A stretch of 64,000 nt of DNA from the NCBI RefSeq assembly GCF_014874095.1, contig NZ_JADBEB010000001.1:4650001-4714000 (forward strand). Reading direction: 5' to 3'. Source of the stretch: Plantactinospora soyae (lineage in GTDB: Bacteria; Actinomycetota; Actinomycetes; Mycobacteriales; Micromonosporaceae). Below the pieces are notes generated by a model that searched no databases, was not told the origin of the DNA, and saw nothing but the letters and a program-made list of their open reading frames with translations. A program made the translations under genes and the position numbers. Below, piece after piece: positions 33,509-42,235 of the stretch; position 1 is the first letter of the stretch, and every line of letters starts with the position of its first letter.

Positions 33509-36355
33509 TCACGGCAGGCGGTTGACCCGCAGCCGGCGGTCGATCAGTTCGTCCTCGGAGACCGGGCCACCGTGCAGCAGCTTCTCGATGTCGGTCGCGA
33601 GCGCGTGGCCCAGCTCGGCGCAGATGGCCTGTGCCTCCCGCCAGAGCGACCGTGCCCGACCGGGCGTGCGGGCGGCGACGGCCGATGCCAGCAGGTCGAG
33701 ACCGTAGGCCTGACGCAGCGGGTCGTGCGCGGCTCGGGCGATCTCGATCTCGGTGGCGGCGGATTCGGCGGCGAGGTCGAAGCGCCGCTGCCGCAGCGAC
33801 AACTCACCGGCCCAGTGGTTGAGGTACGCCGTGGTGTGCACGTCGCCGCTCGCCGCGGCTGCGGCCAGGCCGCGTCGGACACACTCCGCAGCCTGCTCCA
33901 ACTCACCCTGGTTGTAGTGCAGGTGGGTCAGGTTGAGCCAGAGCACCGGCGAGTAGCGGGGATCGTCGGAGTAGCCGGGCAGGGCGAGTGCCGCCCGCAG
34001 GTGGCGCCGCGCGTCCTGCGGCCGGCCGAAGGTGTTGCACAGCCCACCGAGGTTCACCAGGATCGGCCCGGTCGACAGCACGTCGCCACCCGCCGTGGCG
34101 ATGTCGAGTGCGCGGTGGTACGCCTCGGCGGCCTGCTCGTACCGGCCCAGTTGTTTGTACGCCACGCCGAGGCCCACCAGGATGCGGCTCTCGGCGTACC
34201 AGTCGCCCCACAGCCGCGCCGACTCCTGGGCGGAGCTGTACGCCTCGACCCAGTCACGCCAGAGCCGATGCTGGTGATAGAACGCGAACAGGCTGCCGGC
34301 GAGCTCGGCAGCGGCCCGGTGCCAGCCGCGGCGGCCGAGATCGCGGATGAGGGCGACGAGATTGTCACGCTCGGCCCCGAACCAGGCCAGGGCGGCGTCC
34401 CGTGAGGTGAACCGGAGCGGCTGCGCCGGCGGGTGGGCCAGATCCGGCTCGGCCCTGCCGGCTCGTCGCGGGCTGAGCAGTGGGTAGGCGTGGAATGCGG
34501 TGTCGAGGTACCAGTCGGCGGCACGGCGTACGGCGGCAGACAGATCTGTCGCCGACTCCTCGGCGCAGGCGCGTTCCCTCGCGAAGAGTCGGATCAGCTC
34601 GTGCATCCGGTAGTCGCCGTTGGCGTCGGGCGCGGCGAGTTGGCGTCGGGACAGCGACTGCAACAACCGGCGGGCATCCGGCGCGGGCAGCGCGGCGGCG
34701 ACCGCCGCGCAGGCGGGGCTGACCGCCACGACGGGAAGCGTGCCGAGCAGCCGGAACAGCCGGGCGAGGTCCGCGTCCAACCGGCGGTACGAGCTGTCGA
34801 ACACCCCACGCATGCCGCGGTCCTCGTCGTCGATCTCCAACGCGGCCAGCCGCTTGTCTTCCGGGGTCAGCTCCGCGACGATCGCCTCCGGTTCGAGGTG
34901 GGGGTCGTCGGCGAGCCGGCAGCCGATGATGCGCAGGGCCAGTGGCATCCCGTCGCACAGCCGGGCCAGCTCGGCGAGCGGACCGGGCGAGACGTCGGGC
35001 AGCCGGCCGCCGCTCACCGCGGCCAGTAGCTGCGTCGCGTCGTCGACCGGCATCGGCTCGAGGCGGATCTGGCGAGCCCGCTCGTGCACGCTCAGGCCGG
35101 GCAGGGCCTCCCGGGACACCGCGATCAGGGTGACGTTGGCGTCAACCGGTAGCGCGGCGCGTACGTGCGCCGCGGCCGGTACGTTGTCCAGGACGAGCAG
35201 GCGACACCCCGTCATCGAGGCGTGATAGAAGGCCGTCAGCTCCTCGGCGTCGTCGGGTAGTCGGTCGTCGGTCAGGCCGAGCTGCCGCAGCACCAGCCGC
35301 AGCCCCTTCTCGGGCGAGATCGGGCCGGGCGCCGCGTGGCCGTACAGGTCGACATAGACGGCGCCGTCGGGGAAGTTCGCGGCCGCAGCGTGCGCCCAGT
35401 GCAGGACAAGCGCGGTCTTACCCACGCCACCGACGCCGTGGACGATCCCGAGCGCAGGCCCCGGACGAGGACGTTGCGCCAGCCGGTCCAGGGCGGCCAA
35501 CTCCCGGGTACGGCCGACGAAGTCGGTGACAGGCCCCGGCATCCGGCGCGCCGAGGTCGCGGTCTGCCCACGTGACGGCCCGAGGACGGACGGCGCACCC
35601 GCCGGGTGTGCCCGAAGCAGCGTCGCGTCCGCCCGCAGGATCGCCGCGTGCAGGTCGCCGAGGTTGCGGCTCGGGTCGATCCCGCTGGTCTGTACCAGGT
35701 GCCGACGGAACCTGGCGTAGTGCTCCCCGGCCTCGACGGTCCGTCCGGACCGGTGCAGCGCGAGCATGTACAGGGCCGCCAGCTGCTCGTTCTCCGGATG
35801 CGCCGCGACCGCGTCGGTCAGGTCGGGAAGCATCTCGCGATGACCTCCCCGCTCCAGCTCTCCACCGAGCCAGCACTCGAGCGTACGTAGCCGCAGCTCG
35901 TCCAGGGTCCGGCCGACCCGCTCCCGGAGGGCGGCGCTGGCGACGTCCGCCATGAGCGGTCCGCGCCAGAGATCGAGCGCGTCGCGGTACATCGCCGCGC
36001 GGTCGCCGGGATCGCCGAGGTGGCCGGCCCGCTCGACCAGGGCCCGGAACCGATGAGCGTCCACGGCGTCGGGTGGCACGTCGACCAGATAACCGACCTG
36101 TTTGGACACCACCTGGGGAGCGGTTGGATACGGCCGCAACGCCGATCGAAGCCGGGCGGCGTGGGCATGGATCGTGCGTCGTGCGGCTGCCGGTGGTTCC
36201 TTGTCCCACAGCAACGCGATCAACCGTTCGGTGGGTACGAGTCTGTTGGCCTCAAGCAGCAGCACGGCGAGCAGGCAACGCTCTCGCCGCCGTCCGATCT
36301 GAATGTTCTGCCCGTCGACTCGGGCTTCGAACGGACCAAGCAGCAAGAAGTCCAT
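33509..36355 (-). CDS. AfsR/SARP-type regulator: winged helix, BTAD, NB-ARC ATPase, TPR
   Basis: About 948 residues. The start is taken at ATG 36355 (MDFLLLGPFEARVDG), where the OmpR-like winged helix begins; the frame stays open far upstream but reads antisense to the SARP gene. Domains: winged helix (1-95), BTAD helical domain (about 100-245), NB-ARC ATPase with P-loop GVGGVGKTAL (about 320) and CRLLVLDNVPAA (about 405), a winged helix with YRMHELIRLFARERA (about 610) and C-terminal TPRs (LGVAYKQLGRYEQAAEAYHRAL and similar, about 735-900). Such proteins integrate signals and activate secondary metabolism or secreted-enzyme genes. It is divergent from the SARP gene at 36581. Confidence 0.9.
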   Translation of the reverse strand: MDFLLLGPFEARVDGQNIQIGRRRERCLLAVLLLEANRLVPTERLIALLWDKEPPAAARRTIHAHAARLRSALRPYPTAPQVVSKQVGYLVDVPPDAVDAHRFRALVERAGHLGDPGDRAAMYRDALDLWRGPLMADVASAALRERVGRTLDELRLRTLECWLGGELERGGHREMLPDLTDAVAAHPENEQLAALYMLALHRSGRTVEAGEHYARFRRHLVQTSGIDPSRNLGDLHAAILRADATLLRAHPAGAPSVLGPSRGQTATSARRMPGPVTDFVGRTRELAALDRLAQRPRPGPALGIVHGVGGVGKTALVLHWAHAAAANFPDGAVYVDLYGHAAPGPISPEKGLRLVLRQLGLTDDRLPDDAEELTAFYHASMTGCRLLVLDNVPAAAHVRAALPVDANVTLIAVSREALPGLSVHERARQIRLEPMPVDDATQLLAAVSGGRLPDVSPGPLAELARLCDGMPLALRIIGCRLADDPHLEPEAIVAELTPEDKRLAALEIDDEDRGMRGVFDSSYRRLDADLARLFRLLGTLPVVAVSPACAAVAAALPAPDARRLLQSLSRRQLAAPDANGDYRMHELIRLFARERACAEESATDLSAAVRRAADWYLDTAFHAYPLLSPRRAGRAEPDLAHPPAQPLRFTSRDAALAWFGAERDNLVALIRDLGRRGWHRAAAELAGSLFAFYHQHRLWRDWVEAYSSAQESARLWGDWYAESRILVGLGVAYKQLGRYEQAAEAYHRALDIATAGGDVLSTGPILVNLGGLCNTFGRPQDARRHLRAALALPGYSDDPRYSPVLWLNLTHLHYNQGELEQAAECVRRGLAAAAASGDVHTTAYLNHWAGELSLRQRRFDLAAESAATEIEIARAAHDPLRQAYGLDLLASAVAARTPGRARSLWREAQAICAELGHALATDIEKLLHGGPVSEDELIDRRLRVNRLP

Positions 36356-36580
36356 CACTGCGGTCACTATCGTCGCAGGCTGAGCCGATGGCAACCCCAT
36401 GGCAACACGTCGGCAGCGCGCGTGGGCGAAGGTAGGACATCCATCAGCCTCTACGTGCCGGACGATCACCTTTACAGCACTGTCGTGTGTGGATCGATGC
36501 CGGTCCGGGCCGGGGTGCGCCCCGGTCGGCACCGGGTGAACGTCGCTGTCCACATTTCCAATCGCAACGGGGGAACGTTC

Positions 36581-37570
36581 ATGAGTGTCAGTACGGGTAC
36601 GGCGAGACCTTTCCCGGGCAGTCTGGTCCGGCAGCGCCGCCACGATCTGGGCCTGTCGCAGAAGGAGTTGGCTGGCCTGACGGGCCTGAGCGAACGGACG
36701 GTGCGGGACATCGAACAGAGCCGGGTCGCGCTTCCGAGGAGTGCGTCGCGGCGAAGCCTCTCCGACGTCCTTGGACTGAGCCGCAGCCCGGAAGCACAGC
36801 TCAACCTGCCCGACATCGACGTTCTCGGTGCACTGCGGTTGACGATGCGGGATCGGCAGGTGGACGTACCGGGAGCGATGCTGCGCGGTCTGCTCGGCCT
36901 CTTCGCGTTGCGTGTCAACAACGTCGTCCAACCCGGGGAGATGGTCGACTGGCTGTGGGGGGCCAGTCCCCCCAAGAGCGCACGAAACCTCCTGCACCTC
37001 TACGTGTCGCGACTGCGCCAGATTCTCGAGCCGCAGCGACCGCTGCGCAGCCGGGCCGGGCTGATCCGATCGAGGAACGGCGGTTACGAACTCCACCTCG
37101 AACCGGCTCGGATCGACGCCCACGTGTTCCGTGCCCTGGCCCAGCGCGCCCGCGCGGCAGCCCGGGCAGGCCAGGTGGACGAGGCCCTGGACGCGTACGC
37201 CGCGGCTCTGCACACCTGGCGCGGCCCGGTGCTGGCCGATCTCGGTCCGCAGATCCGCCTCCACCCGGCCATCGTCAGCATCGCCCGCGCCCGCGTCGCT
37301 GCGGCGGCGGAGTACGCCCAGATCGCGGTGGCGGCGGGACGCGCCCGGCTCGTACCGGACCTGCTTCTGGATCTCCTTCCGCAGGAGCCGCTCAACGAGA
37401 CGCTCCACGCACAGACGATGACCGCGCTGACGGCCGAAGGGGACCCCGTCACGGCGGTGCGCCTGTTCCACGAAATCCAGTCCCGCCTGCGGGAGGAACT
37501 CGGGCTCTCACCGGGTCACCAACTCCAGACCGCGTTGGCCACCGCTTTCGGCGCGATGCGGCAAGCCTGA
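36581..37570 (+). CDS. XRE-SARP fusion regulator (HTH, winged helix, BTAD)
   Basis: 329 residues from ATG 36581 with GGGGGAAC upstream. An N-terminal lambda-repressor-type HTH (VRQRRHDLGLSQKELAGLTGLSERTVRDIE, about residues 16-45) is followed by an OmpR-like winged helix (MLRGLLGLFALRVNNVVQPGEMVDWLWG, about 95-122) and a BTAD domain (IDAHVFRALAQRARAAARAG to SRLREELGLSPG). The extra HTH gives it two DNA-binding domains, which is less common than plain SARPs. With the divergent AfsR-like gene, it is well placed to regulate the secreted repeat proteins directly downstream. Confidence 0.87.
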   Translation: MSVSTGTARPFPGSLVRQRRHDLGLSQKELAGLTGLSERTVRDIEQSRVALPRSASRRSLSDVLGLSRSPEAQLNLPDIDVLGALRLTMRDRQVDVPGAMLRGLLGLFALRVNNVVQPGEMVDWLWGASPPKSARNLLHLYVSRLRQILEPQRPLRSRAGLIRSRNGGYELHLEPARIDAHVFRALAQRARAAARAGQVDEALDAYAAALHTWRGPVLADLGPQIRLHPAIVSIARARVAAAAEYAQIAVAAGRARLVPDLLLDLLPQEPLNETLHAQTMTALTAEGDPVTAVRLFHEIQSRLREELGLSPGHQLQTALATAFGAMRQA

Positions 37571-37716
37571 TCCGCCGGTCCAACCGTTCGGAACTGCCGA
37601 TCCCCTTCCGGCCGGCATCGGATGGATAGACGCCTTTCCGCTGGCCGGATCGACGATGGCAGGCGTCGACTTCACGTCGATTCCCCTTTGTGTACGTCGA
37701 TCTAGCGTGACGGTGC

Positions 37717-37738
37717 CGGCCAGCTCGGCCGCTTTTTT
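37717..37738 (+). terminator. Intrinsic terminator with T6 tract before the secreted repeat gene
   Basis: CGGCC (37717-37721) pairs with GGCCG (37727-37731), followed by TTTTTT at 37733-37738, a canonical Rho-independent form that is unusual in this genome. It lies 21 bases upstream of the next ATG, and GGTGC/GCACC can form an overlapping outer stem. It may end the SARP transcript or attenuate the secreted gene. Confidence 0.55.
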
Positions 37739-37758
37739 CGCACCTAGGAGACGTACCC

Positions 37759-39255
37759 ATGAGGAGACCCTGGCGCACGGTGAACCGTGCCTGGGTGTCG
37801 ACGGCGATAGCGACCGCTGTGTTCGCCGCCGTCGGCCTGACCGCGTCACCCGCGCACGCCGAACCCGATGAGGCCACGACGAGGGCCCTTCTTGCCGACG
37901 CCTACCAGACCGTGGCCTGTGACTCCGACGGGGTCAGCTCGGCCGACAACGCGACGGCCAGCAGGCTCGACCCCCAACTGAACGGCACCCTGCGCGGCTA
38001 CCTGAACGGCTACCGCGTGTCCTGCGCGCGGATGATCGTGGCTGCGGTCAAGGCCCGTGGCCTCAACCAGCGCGCCGCGCAGATCGCGGTCACCACCGCG
38101 ATCGTCGAGGCCACGCTGCAGAACATCAGCGAAGAGGTCGACCACGACAGCCTGGGGCTCTTTCAGCAGCGCGCCTCCTGGGGCACCCGGGCACAGCGCC
38201 TCGATCCGACCTGGGCGACGAACGCGTTCCTCGACAAGATGATCCGGGTCTACCCGAACAACTCGTGGAACACCGCCCCGATCGGGGAGGTGTGCCAGGC
38301 GGTGCAGGTCTCGGCCTACCCGGACAGATACCAGGCGCAGGCGCACGACGGCGGGGTCATCGCCGCCGCGCTGTGGGCCGGCAACCCGCCGCAGGCCAGG
38401 CGGGAGGCGTTGGCGGATTACAACGGTGATGGGAAGACGGATATTGCGTTGTTCCGGCCTTCTGCGGGGACGTGGCATGTGTGGCATACCGGGGGTTCGG
38501 CGGGTGTGTTGCATACCTGGGGTAGTCCTGGTGACATTCTGGTTCCGGGTGATTACAACGGTGATGGTAGGACCGACAGTGCGTTGTTCCGGCCGTCGAA
38601 TGGTGAGTGGCATGTCTGGTACGCCGGTGGTTGGGCCAGGTTGTTGCACACCTGGGGTGAGGTGGGTGATGTTCCTGTTCCGGCGGACTATAACGGTGAT
38701 GGGAAGACGGATATTGCGTTGTTCCGGCCGTCGACGGGTGGTTGGCATGTGTGGTACACCGATGGGTGGGCGGATCTTCTGCATACCTGGGGTGGGGTAG
38801 GCGACGTACCGGTGCCGGCGGACTACAACGGTGACGGGAAGACCGACATCGCGTTGTTCCGGCCGTCGACTGGTGGTTGGCATGTGTGGTACACGGGTGG
38901 TTCGGCGTATTTGTTGCACACCTGGGGCGGGGCCGGTGATGTGGTCCTGCCCGGGGATTACAACGCCGATGGGAAGGCCGATATTGCGTTGTTCCGGCCG
39001 TCGACTGGTGGTTGGCATGTGTGGTACACGGGTGGTTCGGCGTATCTGTTGCATACCTGGGGTGGGGTGGGTGACATCCCGACTCCGGGTGACTACAACG
39101 GTGACGGTCGGACGGATATTGCGTTGTTCCGGCCGTCGACCGGTGGTTGGCATGTGTGGTACACGGGCGGTTCTGCGTATCTGTTGCACACCTGGGGCGG
39201 GGTAGGCGACATTCCCCTGGTCCCGAATCCCGCCAGCCGCGGCATCCAGATCTGA
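37759..39255 (+). CDS. Secreted protein: lysozyme-like N-domain plus six FG-GAP-like blades
   Basis: 498 residues. The signal peptide ends AHA (about residue 35). The N-terminal domain (about 36-213) has NQRAAQIAVTTAIVEATLQN, DHDSLGLFQQRASWG and NAFLDKMIRVYPNNSWNTAP, a pattern seen in actinobacterial lysozyme-like or cell-wall-active proteins; activity is unproven. The C-terminal half consists of six 45-residue repeats with core DYNGDGKTDIALFRPSTGGW and HVWYTGG, resembling VCBS/FG-GAP beta-propeller blades with a Ca-binding DxNxDG loop. The repeat DNA uses many T-ending and TTG codons, unlike its neighbours. This C-terminal DNA is duplicated in the next gene. GGAGACG precedes the start. Confidence 0.85.
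   Translation: MRRPWRTVNRAWVSTAIATAVFAAVGLTASPAHAEPDEATTRALLADAYQTVACDSDGVSSADNATASRLDPQLNGTLRGYLNGYRVSCARMIVAAVKARGLNQRAAQIAVTTAIVEATLQNISEEVDHDSLGLFQQRASWGTRAQRLDPTWATNAFLDKMIRVYPNNSWNTAPIGEVCQAVQVSAYPDRYQAQAHDGGVIAAALWAGNPPQARREALADYNGDGKTDIALFRPSAGTWHVWHTGGSAGVLHTWGSPGDILVPGDYNGDGRTDSALFRPSNGEWHVWYAGGWARLLHTWGEVGDVPVPADYNGDGKTDIALFRPSTGGWHVWYTDGWADLLHTWGGVGDVPVPADYNGDGKTDIALFRPSTGGWHVWYTGGSAYLLHTWGGAGDVVLPGDYNADGKADIALFRPSTGGWHVWYTGGSAYLLHTWGGVGDIPTPGDYNGDGRTDIALFRPSTGGWHVWYTGGSAYLLHTWGGVGDIPLVPNPASRGIQI
38397..39255 (+). repeat. Direct repeat copy A (859 bp), six-blade module
   Basis: Aligned without gaps to 39988-40846 (offset 1591). By eye I count only about three mismatches, one in the first third (T/C) and two close to the stop. 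Internally it is six tandem 135-bp units. Confidence 0.95.
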
Positions 39256-39268
39256 CCCCTGAAGGAGC

Positions 39269-40846
39269 ATGATGCGCCAGACAATGCGCACTGTACCGGT
39301 GGCGGGAACCCGCCGGATTCTACGTAGGGCCGTGGCAGTCGCCTCGGCGGCACTCGTCGCCGGACTCGTCGTGGTACCCGCCCCGGTCAGCGCGGCGGCC
39401 AATCCGAACCCGGCGAGAATCACCGCGGCCTCCTGGTGGCTGATGGAGGAACTCCTCAAGCTCCAACCGGGATCGCAGAACGGCGGAATCTACGCCAACA
39501 AGCCGGGCTACCACAACACCCGCGCGGCCAACGATTCCGGCGACTATTCCGTCCGGGACGCCGAGGACAGGGGTGGCCCGTCAGACAAGGCCGCCGCCTA
39601 CGACTGGACCTTCCCCGAGGCCCAGAGCCTCGCACTGCGCTCGCTTCCCGCCGAGTCGGACGCCGACCAGAAGCTTCCGGTCAACGTGACGGCGGCGGCC
39701 TCGAACTTCACCAACATCGCCCGCTATTCCAGCCGGCTCCTGGCATCGGGTCAGAATCCGAACGATCCACGCCTGGACGGATGGCGGGAGTTCTTCGGCC
39801 AGGCCGACAACGACACCTCGGTCGAGGGATGGGACTTCCGCAACGGCCGCTCCGCCACCTCTGACTCCTCGCACCTGTGGCACATCCACCTCAGCGAGGA
39901 CCGCGACAAGGTCGAGAGCGTCGAGAACAAGGAGGCACTGCTCAGCGTTCTCAGGGGCGAGACCGTCGCCGAATGGCTGAACAAGGGCAGGCGGGAGGCG
40001 TTGGCGGATTACAACGGTGATGGGAAGACGGATATTGCGTTGTTCCGGCCTTCTGCGGGGACGTGGCATGTGTGGCATACCGGGGGTTCGGCGGGTGTGT
40101 TGCATACCTGGGGTAGTCCTGGTGACATTCTGGTTCCGGGTGATTACAACGGTGATGGTAGGACCGACAGCGCGTTGTTCCGGCCGTCGAATGGTGAGTG
40201 GCATGTCTGGTACGCCGGTGGTTGGGCCAGGTTGTTGCACACCTGGGGTGAGGTGGGTGATGTTCCTGTTCCGGCGGACTATAACGGTGATGGGAAGACG
40301 GATATTGCGTTGTTCCGGCCGTCGACGGGTGGTTGGCATGTGTGGTACACCGATGGGTGGGCGGATCTTCTGCATACCTGGGGTGGGGTAGGCGACGTAC
40401 CGGTGCCGGCGGACTACAACGGTGACGGGAAGACCGACATCGCGTTGTTCCGGCCGTCGACTGGTGGTTGGCATGTGTGGTACACGGGTGGTTCGGCGTA
40501 TTTGTTGCACACCTGGGGCGGGGCCGGTGATGTGGTCCTGCCCGGGGATTACAACGCCGATGGGAAGGCCGATATTGCGTTGTTCCGGCCGTCGACTGGT
40601 GGTTGGCATGTGTGGTACACGGGTGGTTCGGCGTATCTGTTGCATACCTGGGGTGGGGTGGGTGACATCCCGACTCCGGGTGACTACAACGGTGACGGTC
40701 GGACGGATATTGCGTTGTTCCGGCCGTCGACCGGTGGTTGGCATGTGTGGTACACGGGCGGTTCTGCGTATCTGTTGCACACCTGGGGCGGGGTAGGCGA
40801 CATTCCCCTGGTCCCCAATCCCGCCACCCGCGGCATCCAGATCTGA
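39269..40846 (+). CDS. Secreted protein: distinct N-domain plus the same six-blade C-terminus
   Basis: 525 residues; two adjacent ATGs (39269, 39272) follow AAGGAG, the second better spaced. The signal peptide ends SAA at about residue 41. The N-terminal domain (about 42-240) is unrelated to that of the preceding gene: YHNTRAANDSGDYSVRDAED, KAAAYDWTFPEAQ and SSHLWHIHLSEDRDKVES. The HxH near its end recalls M15-type peptidases or phage endolysins, but only weakly. The C-terminal 280 residues are essentially identical to the upstream protein. It lies 13 bases after the previous stop, so they form one operon of two products sharing a surface or binding module. Confidence 0.85.
   Translation: MMRQTMRTVPVAGTRRILRRAVAVASAALVAGLVVVPAPVSAAANPNPARITAASWWLMEELLKLQPGSQNGGIYANKPGYHNTRAANDSGDYSVRDAEDRGGPSDKAAAYDWTFPEAQSLALRSLPAESDADQKLPVNVTAAASNFTNIARYSSRLLASGQNPNDPRLDGWREFFGQADNDTSVEGWDFRNGRSATSDSSHLWHIHLSEDRDKVESVENKEALLSVLRGETVAEWLNKGRREALADYNGDGKTDIALFRPSAGTWHVWHTGGSAGVLHTWGSPGDILVPGDYNGDGRTDSALFRPSNGEWHVWYAGGWARLLHTWGEVGDVPVPADYNGDGKTDIALFRPSTGGWHVWYTDGWADLLHTWGGVGDVPVPADYNGDGKTDIALFRPSTGGWHVWYTGGSAYLLHTWGGAGDVVLPGDYNADGKADIALFRPSTGGWHVWYTGGSAYLLHTWGGVGDIPTPGDYNGDGRTDIALFRPSTGGWHVWYTGGSAYLLHTWGGVGDIPLVPNPATRGIQI
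39988..40846 (+). repeat. Direct repeat copy B (859 bp), six-blade module
   Basis: Partner of copy A. Near-identity at DNA level, including synonymous sites, implies recent duplication or ongoing gene conversion rather than selection on the protein alone. Confidence 0.95.
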
Positions 40847-40856
40847 CCCCTCCCAA

Positions 40857-40895
40857 CGGGCGGCAACGTCACCGGCACGACCTCGTGACATGACG
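40857..40895 (+). pseudogene. Remnant of a cellulase gene 3' end
   Basis: CGGGCGGCAACGTCACCGGC and the following bases to the TGA at 40886-40888 repeat the last 11 codons and stop of the cellulase gene (from 33371) with few changes. The match continues into the terminator that follows. Nothing of the rest of the gene remains upstream, where the repeat protein ends 11 bases earlier. Confidence 0.75.
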
Positions 40896-40931
40896 CCGGG
40901 GTGCCGCGGTCTGAGAGCCGCGGCACCCCGG
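40896..40931. terminator. Perfect 14-bp terminator hairpin
   Basis: CCGGGGTGCCGCGG (40896-40909) pairs with CCGCGGCACCCCGG (40918-40931) around an 8-base loop. It is homologous to the hairpin at 33414-33443 and could serve transcripts from both sides. Confidence 0.85.
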
Positions 40932-40979
40932 TCTCACCCGCGTCACGGCTTCCGGACGAGGCGAACGGATCAGACGGTG

Positions 40980-41213
40980 TACTACCTGGAGGCCGTCGGA
41001 GGTGCCGGGTCCACCGCGATGCCGATGTGCGCGGGGTCGGAGAAGTTGCCCGAGCTGTCGAAGGCCCGGACCTCGAACATGTAGCCGCAGGTTGGTCGGG
41101 GCGGCCGGGGGAACGCTGTCGGGCAACGAACCCAGCTTGATGATGGCGAACGGGGAGGAGTTGTCGGCCGCGTCGATCGCCCGGATTCCGGCCGTACGCC
41201 CGGCGGTCCACCC
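40980..41213 (-). pseudogene. Decayed FN3-containing gene fragment
   Basis: On the minus strand one frame reads AGIRAIDAADNSSPFAIIKL and then VPPAAPTNL, the end of one FN3 domain and start of the next. It then loses sense, and another frame continues CGYMFEVRAFDSSGNFSDPA to a TAG at about 40980. An internal deletion has joined two FN3 modules out of frame. No start, signal peptide or catalytic part remains upstream, where the DUF4034-like gene begins. It probably came from a secreted glycosidase or protease. Confidence 0.7.
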
Positions 41214-41251
41214 CTATATGATCTCCGTCCTGGCGCGGGGAGGAGAACCAC

Positions 41252-42235
41252 ATGTGGCCGTTCAGGAAGAGCCGGCAGCAGTCGGCTGACGTCGTCGACG
41301 ATCAGGCTGGCCTCGTCGTCGATCCGGCTTACGGCGACCCGCAGGCACGGGCCCTGATTCACGCGCTGGGCATCCACGACTGGCGTACGGCCCGGGACAT
41401 CCTCACCGCCGCCACCGATCCGGACACCCGCGCGTACCTCATGGAGGCCGTGGGAGAGGTCGACGGCATCCAGGACTGGATCGGCGACTGGGTCGCCGCC
41501 GAGCCGGAGTCCACGCTTCCGCTACTGGTCCAGGGCTGCCACGCGGTGCATTGGGCCTGGGAGGCCCGAGGCGGAAAGCGCGCCGAGAATACCGGCCAGG
41601 ACCAGTTCCGGGAATTCTTCCGCCGACTACGGATCGCCGAGAACCTGCTGGACGACGTCGTCGCCCGGGACCCGGACGACGTGACCGCCCGGACCTGGCT
41701 GGTCACCTCCTCGCGGGGCCGCCAGGTCGATGCCGACGAGGCCCGCTTCCGGTTCGACGAGGTCGTGAAGCGGCACCCTGGTCACGTCGTCGCGCACGAG
41801 CAACGGTTGCAGTACCTGTGCGCCAAGTGGTTCGGCAGCCACGAGCAGATGTTCGCCTTTGCTCGCGAGGCCACCGCCGCCGCCCCGAACGGCAGTCTGC
41901 TGCCGGAACTGCTGGCCGTCGCGCACATCGAGAAGTGGCACAGGATGCCGGTCGAAGAGAGCGACGCGTACATGCAGTCCGACGAGGTGCGCGCGGAACT
42001 GCTGGCCGCAGCCGAGAAGTCCATCTTCCACCCGGACTTCCGGCGCCCCTTCGCCTACGTCCCCAGGGCCAGCGCGTTCGCGCTGGCCCTGGAGTTGGCC
42101 CACGAGTTCGAGGCCGCGGCGCGGGTCTTCGAACTGCTCGGCGACAACGTCAGCGGGTGGCCCTGGAACTACGTCAACGAACCCGTCGCGGCCTTCATGA
42201 AGTCCCGGGAGTGGGTGTACGAGAACCTCTCCTGA
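41252..42235 (+). CDS. DUF4034-like helical protein, unknown function
   Basis: 327 residues, GGGGAGGAG upstream of the ATG, no signal peptide. It is helical and Trp/Asp-rich: HALGIHDWRTARDILTAA, LLVQGCHAVHWAWEARGG, NLLDDVVARDPDDVTARTWL and VVAHEQRLQYLCAKWFGSHE are spaced like TPR units. The overall pattern resembles the DUF4034 family of actinobacteria, to which no function has been assigned. Its 3' end overlaps the convergent VanZ gene by 41 bases. Confidence 0.72.
   Translation: MWPFRKSRQQSADVVDDQAGLVVDPAYGDPQARALIHALGIHDWRTARDILTAATDPDTRAYLMEAVGEVDGIQDWIGDWVAAEPESTLPLLVQGCHAVHWAWEARGGKRAENTGQDQFREFFRRLRIAENLLDDVVARDPDDVTARTWLVTSSRGRQVDADEARFRFDEVVKRHPGHVVAHEQRLQYLCAKWFGSHEQMFAFAREATAAAPNGSLLPELLAVAHIEKWHRMPVEESDAYMQSDEVRAELLAAAEKSIFHPDFRRPFAYVPRASAFALALELAHEFEAAARVFELLGDNVSGWPWNYVNEPVAAFMKSREWVYENLS

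Noticed and set aside
36356-37471. Upstream extension of the AfsR-like minus-strand frame
   Set aside because: It runs antisense through the SARP gene; the winged-helix domain begins at 36355, so the extension is not coding.
38397-40846. Repeat blocks as a CRISPR array or transposon
   Set aside because: Units are 135-bp in-frame protein repeats within two secreted proteins, without spacers, terminal inverted repeats or transposase.
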